Shown: positions 57,989-64,000 of the stretch, piece by piece
Numbering within the stretch: position 1 is the first letter of the stretch
Layout of the letters: each line of letters begins with the position of its first letter
Assembly: GCA_034440635.1 (NCBI GenBank)
Contig: JAOTON010001676.1
Coordinates: 635,001-699,000, forward strand
DNA: 64,000 nucleotides
Source of the DNA: Lepas anatifera
Lineage: Eukaryota; Arthropoda; Thecostraca; Lepadidae
Reading direction: 5' to 3'
Translations under genes and position numbers: made by a program
Notes under the pieces: generated by a model
The model's database searches: none
Told to the model about the DNA's origin: nothing
The model's input: only the letters and a program-made list of their open reading frames with translations

Positions 57989-59060
57989 ATGACAGCCCAG
58001 AGTAGTTTGGATACATCCATGTTTAATCATGCTTATTCTCAGCTAAGACTTAACTTGGATTCTAATAGTTTAAACCTGAATGAGGATGCTTCTCCCGATG
58101 ATTCACACGACATATTAAAGAACAGCAAATACTATAATGCAGTTTCAAAACTTATGTCTAGTGACCATAACTCTCTTACAATTTTGCATATGAATACAAG
58201 ATCTTTACCAAAGCACTTTGAAGATGTCAGGTCCTTGTTAGATAGATTAAAAACTAAATATGACATAATAATAATAATTGTTGGGGCTTATCGACGCACC
58301 AACTGCCAGGGTCATATGGCGTCGCCAACTCTTTCCCGTTTGGAAGGGTTCCTCGGGAATATAGTTGTATTTCATCATTCATGTAGTATAGTAGTAGTTG
58401 GAAGGGGTTCCCCAAAAATATGACATCATCCGTACTTCTGAAACGTGGTTGGATGAACACCTCAACTCTGGCTACGAAATTCCAGGTTATAGTTTTATTA
58501 ACCACTGTCTTGACTCTCATATCAGGGGCAAGGGTGCAGCAGTCTACGTGATAAATAACATAATATTCAAACCCAGACCAGATCTTTCTAAGAAAACACC
58601 CGAACTGCAATCTGTCTTCATTGAGATAACCCCCAAAAACAAAGCTAATATTATTGTCGGTACAATATACAGATCTCCATCCTTTGACTCAAACATACTT
58701 TTTAAATATTTGGACGATACTGTGTCCAAGATTTCTCATCAAAACAAAAGATGTATAATTGCTGGGGATCTTAATATCGATCTGCTGCACATAAACCATC
58801 AAGAGGTTCCAGATAAACTTCTGGCATGCATGGCCACAGGTGGTCTCCTCCCCACAGTGTAAGTCTACCCACCCGTATTACGGCAAACTCTGCCACTCTT
58901 ATCGACAACATATATACGAATTTTGTTCAACCCCCAATGCATTCTGGAATAATTATCGATGATACAAGTGACCATTTACCGGTCTTCCTCTCCTTGCCCT
59001 TCAGCAGGGCGGCCAAATCACGTGACATAAAAAATTTCAGGCTAGCTGATGAAAAATCCG
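57989..59060 (+). pseudogene. CR1/L2-type LINE endonuclease, split by a SINE
   Basis: The plus strand encodes an AP-type endonuclease: TILHMNTRSLPKHFEDVRSL, then (after the SINE) SETWLDEHLNSGY with the catalytic Glu. GKGAAVYVIN, IVGTIYRSPSFD, IIAGDLNIDLLHI, ATLIDNIYTN and the terminal SDHLPVFLSLP follow. A frame shift lies near 58,862. All catalytic motifs are recognisable. Coding similarity stops at about 59,060, before the RT, where nested MITEs begin. The SINE at 58,267-58,415 breaks the frame, but its removal restores it exactly. Confidence 0.87.
58267..58415 (-). mobile_element. SINE inserted in LINE endonuclease, 11-bp target duplication
   Basis: 149-bp minus-strand copy with an AATAATAATAATTG tail edge, bounded by the exact direct repeat AAATATGACAT (58,256-58,266 and 58,416-58,426). 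The body matches the copies at 47.2 and 50.5 kb. This copy extends further towards the head, ending in GGAAGGGGTTCCCC. Confidence 0.92.
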
Positions 59061-59099
59061 CCAATTCAGGAGATACCCGAAATAGCGTGTGTTATAAAA

Positions 59100-59760
59100 A
59101 CGACAGGGGCAACGGAGCCCAAAATCGTTAAAACATATGGTTTGTGAAAAAAATCGAGCGGTAAAGCGGTGGCAATGGAGGGCTGGGGGAAGGGGGAATT
59201 GCCCCGTTTTCCGCCGCGGGCCACCTTAGGCCAAGGGCGGATGCAGTCCGACGGTTGGGGGGGCAACGGGAAAAGAATCGTGAAACATATGGTTTTTTGA
59301 AGAAATTTGGTAAAAATCGGAAAAAAATCGGGGGCTTTGGGTGGCGAATGCCCCATTGCCCCCCCCTGGATCCGCCAATGCCTTAGGGCAACAGAGAGGT
59401 AGAGGGGGCGGGGGCAACAGAGGGTGGGGGCAAATGTTTTTTCGTCCCCCTGGACAACGGGTCTAAGCAGTGGCGATACAAGGAAGCTAGGGAGGCTCAA
59501 GCCCCCTAGTTCCACGGGCGGATTCAGAACCGCCGATCGTGAAGGGGGGGCACCAGGGCCGGATCAAGCCCGAAGCTTTGGGGCAACGGAGCCCACAATC
59601 GTGAAAAAATATGATTTTTTCAAGAAAATCAAGGGGCAAAGCGGTGGCAACGTAGGGTGGGGGTGCCCCGTTTGTCTCCCCCGGGGGAGCCACTTGGCCC
59701 TGGGGGCGCCAAATACTTTCGCGGGCGTCGATTTTCGCATCCTGGGAGGTGGGTAGGAAG
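59100..59760. mobile_element. Cluster of nested G/C-rich MITEs
   Basis: The phrase GGGGCAACGGAGCCCA followed by a T/A-rich GTGAAA(A)CATATGGTTTTT block occurs at about 59,107, 59,262 (diverged) and 59,580. Interspersed are ends such as GGGCGGATGCAGTCCG, CCCCTGGATCCGCC and GCAGTGGCGATACAAGG. At least three related elements are nested; individual borders cannot be fixed. Frames over 100 codons here have no domain. Confidence 0.6.
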
Positions 59761-59814
59761 CAAAAGTTTTGTCTTGGGTTCCGAAAAATCCTGGCATTTC
59801 TCGGGAGGTCTCCA

Positions 59815-60020
59815 ACACGGCCAATATTTGAAATTTGTGACCTCGTTTGACCTTGAATATATTGACCAAGGTCAATGAAACTTGGTAAAAATTTAGGAGA
59901 GCTCGGCCACCACAAACCCTTAAACGCACGTTTTTTAACTTTCTTGGTTTCCGAGACCTTAGGGGCCTACCAGCCCCCTCCGGTGCGCGTAAGTTTCAGA
60001 CTCCCTCCAGTGCGCATGTT
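59815..60020. mobile_element. Right end of an AGGTCA-rich TIR element (partial)
   Basis: Matches the last 200 bp of the element at 32,584-33,505: GTGACCTCGTTTGACCTTGA, ATATTGACC(A/T)AGGTCAATGAA, TTTTCGAGA/CCGAGACCTTAGGGG. It has the same doubled terminus (CCCCCTCCGGTGCGCGT, then CCCTCCAGTGCGCATGTT). No left end is seen. Confidence 0.65.
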
Positions 60021-60640
60021 CAACTTTTCCCATACTTCTTTCACTGTTTCTGAGGACGAAGCAAATATCACGTGCCTTGAACGCCTTGAAATATGCGAAC
60101 TGTGCCGTTTGGTACAGGCGCATTGAAATTCAATGAAAGAATACTTTTTCAAAATCATTGTATTTACTGAGTGGAGGCTACGAGGAGTTCTCATTCAGCA
60201 CGCAGCACAACATACAGCAAACCGCATACTCTACTTCATTCGTCAACGGCTTCTGATACAAAACTAGCGATCCCTTGGACTGCAGCTACATGCCATCAAA
60301 ACTATCCAACAATTTAACACAACAATTCCGAGAACTTTAAAGACTGAAAAGACAAAAGAACAGCGCATCGTCCATGCAACTGAGCACAGCGAATACAAGG
60401 AAGCAGACCACATTACCATTACAGGAGTACAACATCCACGAACTCTTGAAGTCACGAGAAGTAATAACATCCATAACATAATCACATAATTGGTCTTCAT
60501 GAGCCATATCCCTTCTGCAAGCCCAATTCCACATACTAGTCATCCACAGAGTTAAGCAAGATTAAATAACAGCTCGATCAGCACCAAGCACACGCCCAGA
60601 TAATGAATTCATCCCTCCTTTCTCAGGGAAAACACCTGTT
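60021..60640. other. No gene recognised
   Basis: Mixed-composition spacer with overlapping minus-strand frames of 68-78 codons lacking domains. Confidence 0.5.
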
Positions 60641-60654
60641 CCACTTGTGTCCTC

Positions 60655-60845
60655 TAGTGCCCAGTCAACTCCGGCACTCCGCAAACACCTCTGCGTACAT
60701 CACCACTGAAGACATGAGGAAACCAGTGCCCAGTGAACTCCGGAAGTCCGCAAACACATATATGTACACCACAGCCGAAGACATGAGGAAACTAGTGCCC
60801 AGAGAACTCCGACACTCCACAAACACATATATGTACACCCCCCGT
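60655..60845 (+). repeat. 69-bp minisatellite, 3 units, in an 85-codon open frame
   Basis: Units begin AGTGCCCAGTGAACTCCGG and include ACATATATGTACACCACAG and GAAGACATGAGG. The open frame 60,603-60,860 reads 23-residue repeats (VPSELRKSANTYMYTTAEDM). The unit is divisible by three, so this may be chance. No family recognised. Confidence 0.8.
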
Positions 60846-61027
60846 TCAGCACCAGGCTGAAGGCTTCGGGCGTACAGCAGCCTGTGTTACCTAGAAGTGC
60901 TCTTAGGTATGGCTGTGAATGATGGTTTTCAAGTTGGTAGGACCTCTGATCGTATTTCGACGAATATACGTTGTTTCCTTAATTGTCGATTTATTTGCAC
61001 CTGGCGTTGTGAACAGGTGATGCAACT

Positions 61028-61064
61028 TAGCCAAAGTTCCAACACTCTCTTGGAACTTTGGCTA
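61028..61064. other. Perfect 15-bp stem hairpin
   Basis: TAGCCAAAGTTCCAA and its exact reverse complement are separated by 7 nt. Too short for a typical miRNA precursor by itself; it may be a tiny foldback relic. Confidence 0.6.
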
Positions 61065-61341
61065 TTAAAGTGCAGTAATTAAGAAATTTTCGTTACAGCT
61101 TGCGCGGGTTCCCGGCACCGCTCCTCTGCCTCACTGGAGTGTGCTGAACAGGAACATCCTCAGGTACCCTGCAATAGACATTGCTAAGTGAGAAATTAAT
61201 CCTCTGGGAGGATCTATATCATCGGAATCGTCGTGATAACTGGTGTATGTTCTGAAGTGGTGACTGAAGAATTGTTTACGTAAGATTTGTAAAAGGAACT
61301 ATGGTCTAAAAGCAAAATTCTGAAAGCCAAGTTCAATCGGA

Positions 61342-61405
61342 GACACTCAAAGCCCCTTCCAAACACTCAAAGCCTCCTCCCAAACACTCAAAGCCCCCTC
61401 CCACT
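61342..61405. repeat. ~22-bp tandem repeat, 3 copies
   Basis: ACACTCAAAGCCCCCTCCCA-type unit repeated three times with small changes. The remainder of 61,065-61,850 holds no recognisable gene. Confidence 0.8.
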
Positions 61406-61849
61406 CCCAGTCTCAGCTTCATCCCAATAGCTATCAGACTTCCAGTCATGGCAGAACAGTCTGTGGCCCAACTTTTACGGCTTGGAAGCTTGGAAGCTTA
61501 AATCCATCGACATATATTGATACTAATACACGACACTACAGTAAAACAAGCATAAGCAAAGCAATGCAATCGGGGCGGGCCCCTAAAGCTCACAAGTATG
61601 CCCCAATCTGGACAAGCTGGGCGAGCACGCCCCGTCTCGTGGCGACACGGTGAAGACCTCCGGGAACACAGGGAGGCAACGCAACCCTGTCCCGCCACTC
61701 GCGTGGATAGTTAAGCTGCTATTGGCGAGAAGGGGGAGGGGCGCCCCAGGACTCAGCGGTTCGCCCAAACTTAACCATCGATGGCCGATCGCGGAAATAA
61801 AAAATGACGGTATATTAATTCAGAATTAAATAAATATTCCGTGACTGCG

Positions 61850-61935
61850 GAATCGCAGTCGCAGACCATCCAATTTTCGATCGCGGAATAGCGATCGTGG
61901 ACCACCTATTTTTCGATCGCGTGAACAGCGCTGTT
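61850..61935. repeat. Dispersed ~85-bp repeat, copy 1
   Basis: CAGACCATCCAATTTTCGAT, CGCGGAATAGCGATCGTGGA and CCACCTATTTTTCGATCGCG match 63,022-63,105 in direct orientation with several changes. The sequence is rich in GATCGCG and partly self-complementary (TCGATCGCGGAATAGCGATCG). Confidence 0.75.
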
Positions 61936-62062
61936 AATAATACATATATTTATATATATTTTAGGCCATTGAATATTTCAGAAATGGGATTCAGCTTGAA
62001 AAAGCACAGAACATAAACATGATATACAACAAGGATGTTGAATAATATTTTCAGTGGTTGAC

Positions 62063-62260
62063 TTATTTCAAAATGTCCCGAAAGGTGGTTTTGATTGGAA
62101 CAGCAGCCTTTCTTAGGATGGTGCGGCCCGACTTCCTGATGAGGTCGCTGGGCATGAAGTGCTGGGAGCACACTCTGGCCCGCTCACTTCCAATCGACGC
62201 TCCTAGGCCCTGGCATTCTGAGACCCATGCCTGCAACCTGCCAGAAGATGGAATATGCAT
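62063..62260 (-). pseudogene. THAP-domain C-terminal half (possible exon)
   Basis: The minus strand encodes LQAWVSECQGLGASIGSE, then RVCSQHFMPSDLIRKSGR and LRKAAVPIKTTF, ending with a stop. W, the C-x2-H pair in CSQHF and the closing AVP box are the signature of the second half of a THAP zinc finger, a DNA-binding domain of animal transcription factors and P-type transposases. The first half (C2 motif) is absent. TTCCATCTTCTGGCAG immediately 5' looks like a splice acceptor, so this could be a second exon of a gene extending right. It could equally be a decayed transposon fragment. Confidence 0.6.
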
Positions 62261-62267
62261 GTACTAA

Positions 62268-63021
62268 CCATAAAAAGACAAATAGTTTTCTGTATGACTC
62301 ATCCCAAAATATCTGCCCAAGAACAATATAGCAATCTTCTTGTTGCATCCCTAACTGCATTTCACATTTAACCTTTTTGGGATCTTAATTAATCTATGTA
62401 AGATCAATTCAATTAAAAACAAAAAGTTCCACACACAATTAGATGAGGCCAAAAACACAACATGACAGCTATTCTCCTGCAGCAGCAGAGAACACTTGTA
62501 GGGGGATCTCAATAAGCGTTGATAGGCCATATAAAAGTTATTAATCCTTTGCCCAAATTCAGTCCAACAAGTGCAAAAAGCATATTTCTTACAAACATAG
62601 TAAATTTCATGTAGCGTACATTTGCTAAAACGCCAAAAGTTTGCCAGCAATTTATCCTAAGCATCAACTGGACGAGCCAGAGGACATTTGGCTTTGAACT
62701 ACCAGCGCTGTTCATCACAGAATTTTAGTCAGCAGTTCCACAATACCACGTTCACAGACAACAGACAACTGGCGTGTCTTTTCACTGAGGTTTCCTCCAT
62801 CTTTCCCCGCTGTTCCCCTCTACCCTGATGGTCACTCTGGCATCAGGGAACCAACCAGGTAAGTAAACCAGGTAAGTAATATTTGTGACCTCTACATCAT
62901 AACACAGATTTCCCCTATGTTATTTCAATGGGAGAGGTCATCTCATGAGGTGACGCTAGGTCAGCAAATCTGAAAATCCTGTATATACATTTTTTAAACC
63001 ATAGAAGGGCCATCAACTGTA
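62268..63021. other. No gene recognised upstream of the THAP piece
   Basis: Minus-strand frames at 62,351-62,718 are Leu/Phe-rich and show no THAP N-terminal cysteine pair. No domain recognised. Confidence 0.45.
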
Positions 63022-63105
63022 GGAATTTCGGTTGCAGACCATCCAATTTTTAATCGCGGAATAACGATCACAGACCACCTATTTTTATTGCGTGAACAGC
63101 ACTGG
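63022..63105. repeat. Dispersed ~85-bp repeat, copy 2
   Basis: Direct, more diverged copy of 61,850-61,935 (GCAGACCATCCAATTTTTAA, GACCACCTATTTTTATTGCG). The two copies bracket the THAP fragment. The stretch from 63,106 to 63,770 holds no recognisable gene. Confidence 0.7.
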
Positions 63106-63777
63106 AAACTACTAGCCTCCTTGCCTAGTACCTATTGGCCAAATTATTGTCATTGAAAAAGTTGGAACTACTTATACCCTAGTATTAAAGTGAGAAAAAT
63201 TCTTGAAAACACTGCTTACCGAGCTGGTTCCTTTGGAATCCTGAAGAGCACTATATCGCTTCCCTCGTCTTTCCTGCTGCAGCACCCTGGTAGGCAGCAG
63301 TTGACATATTTTTCTCAGGAAGACTTCATCATAGTATAGGAAAAACAGAATTTAGGCACGAAATGAACAGTATATCACCACAGACACACGCATAAACTCA
63401 CACATGAAGTCAAACGACACAGTAATCAAAGCAACGATAGAGTGAGAAACTGAACTGCCTTCAATGCGCCAGTTTGTATGCGAAAAAGCTCCTAATCCTT
63501 CAACACGTGAGCCAGCTTTGTGCCAGCTCCATAGACAAAAGCACTATTGTGCCAGCACAAGATTTGACCTGGATTTAAGCTATAGAAATTCCTCTAACTG
63601 GTTTTTTGTCTGTCAAATATGACAATGTAATTAAAAAAATTATTATTTTCTCCCTTTAATCTTTCAAAGATGTCTTTTTTGTCCTAGTACGATCAGCAAT
63701 CAGCTGTAAAAAATGAAACAGGCCTCCAAGCCTGAGCAACGGAGCTTTGGTTTACCTTCTTTCTATTACCTTGCCCT

Positions 63778-64000
63778 TCAGTACTCGAAAACATGTTCAT
63801 TCATCTGAAACGTCAAGGGCTTATTTTGCCATGAATCGGGTAGAAGAACTTGGCCAAAATGTTAAAAATAAGCTAGATACTTTCCCAGATAATAATGACC
63901 CGGATACCTACGCGGAAATAATTGTATCTACAATTCAAACAGAAATCTCGAGAACTTGCAGAAAAAGGAATACCGAGCCAGTTCAACCCTGGGTGACCCA
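63778..64000 (+). pseudogene. LINE ORF2 segment between endonuclease and RT, running off the edge
   Basis: The plus strand reads open to the window end with STRKHVHSSETSRAYFAMNR, then EIIVSTIQTEISRTC and finally NTEPVQPWVT. A basic stretch followed by QPW(I/V)T is the conserved linker just before the RT domain in CR1/L2-type LINEs, so the RT should follow to the right. It could belong with the endonuclease at 58-59 kb if 4.7 kb were inserted between them, but the junction does not line up cleanly. Confidence 0.6.

Noticed and set aside
59066..59929. Several 110-149-codon frames
   Set aside because: They overlap on both strands across nested MITEs and contain no recognisable domain.

Overview
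This window looks like repeat-dominated DNA from an animal, most likely an invertebrate. I base this on the mix of decayed metazoan mobile elements: a Penelope-like element with a GIY-YIG endonuclease, an L1/Tx1-like LINE, several CR1/jockey-type LINEs, a LINE RNase H fragment, a piggyBac transposase, hAT-type elements with 8-bp target duplications and tRNA-derived SINEs. There are no bacterial operons, ribosome-binding sites or phage genes. The phylum cannot be fixed from sequence alone. I found no intact host gene. The nearest candidates are a THAP-domain piece (62.06-62.26 kb, minus) and an unidentified minus-strand reading frame at 38.8-39.05 kb that appears to continue at 34.15 kb across a transposon.

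Layout. 0-14.4 kb: a small TIR element, TGACCT-rich repeats, then a 12.7-kb inverted repeat. Its two roughly 2.15-kb arms (1718-6877 and 12263-14415) each carry the 3' end of a Penelope-like element, and the left arm is split by a 3-kb insertion. Its 5.4-kb spacer holds a SINE and two minisatellites. 15.2-22 kb: a 27-bp minisatellite abutting a LINE RNase H fragment, then a decayed L1/Tx1-like LINE on the minus strand. 22.7-30.7 kb: a second SINE copy, a rearranged piggyBac pseudogene and a 1.8-kb hAT-like element. 30.75-33.5 kb: a 1.8-kb array of about 20-bp units, then an element packed with AGGTCA half-sites. 34.15-38.78 kb: a 4.6-kb non-coding hAT-type element with a perfect 8-bp target duplication. 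39.5-48.5 kb: a foldback hairpin, a satellite derived from transposon ends, LINE RT relics and a 4.67-kb Foldback/MULE-like element sitting in an array of about 0.9-kb repeats. 50.5-54.1 kb: SINE copies and a CR1/jockey-like LINE carrying a 920-bp insertion. 54.9-59.8 kb: degenerate GGGCCC-rich repeats, then a LINE with ORF1 and an endonuclease split by a SINE, then nested MITEs. 60-64 kb: minisatellites, hairpins, the THAP fragment and a LINE entering the right edge.

The genes here do not form a pathway. The window is best read as a record of nested insertions. Several can be ordered because removing the insert restores the reading frame or repeat beneath it. No novel cellular system is visible. 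The most unusual items are the large non-coding TIR elements (34.15-38.78 kb and 41.83-46.50 kb), the Penelope-bearing inverted repeat, and the SINE family seen in five copies with clear target duplications.
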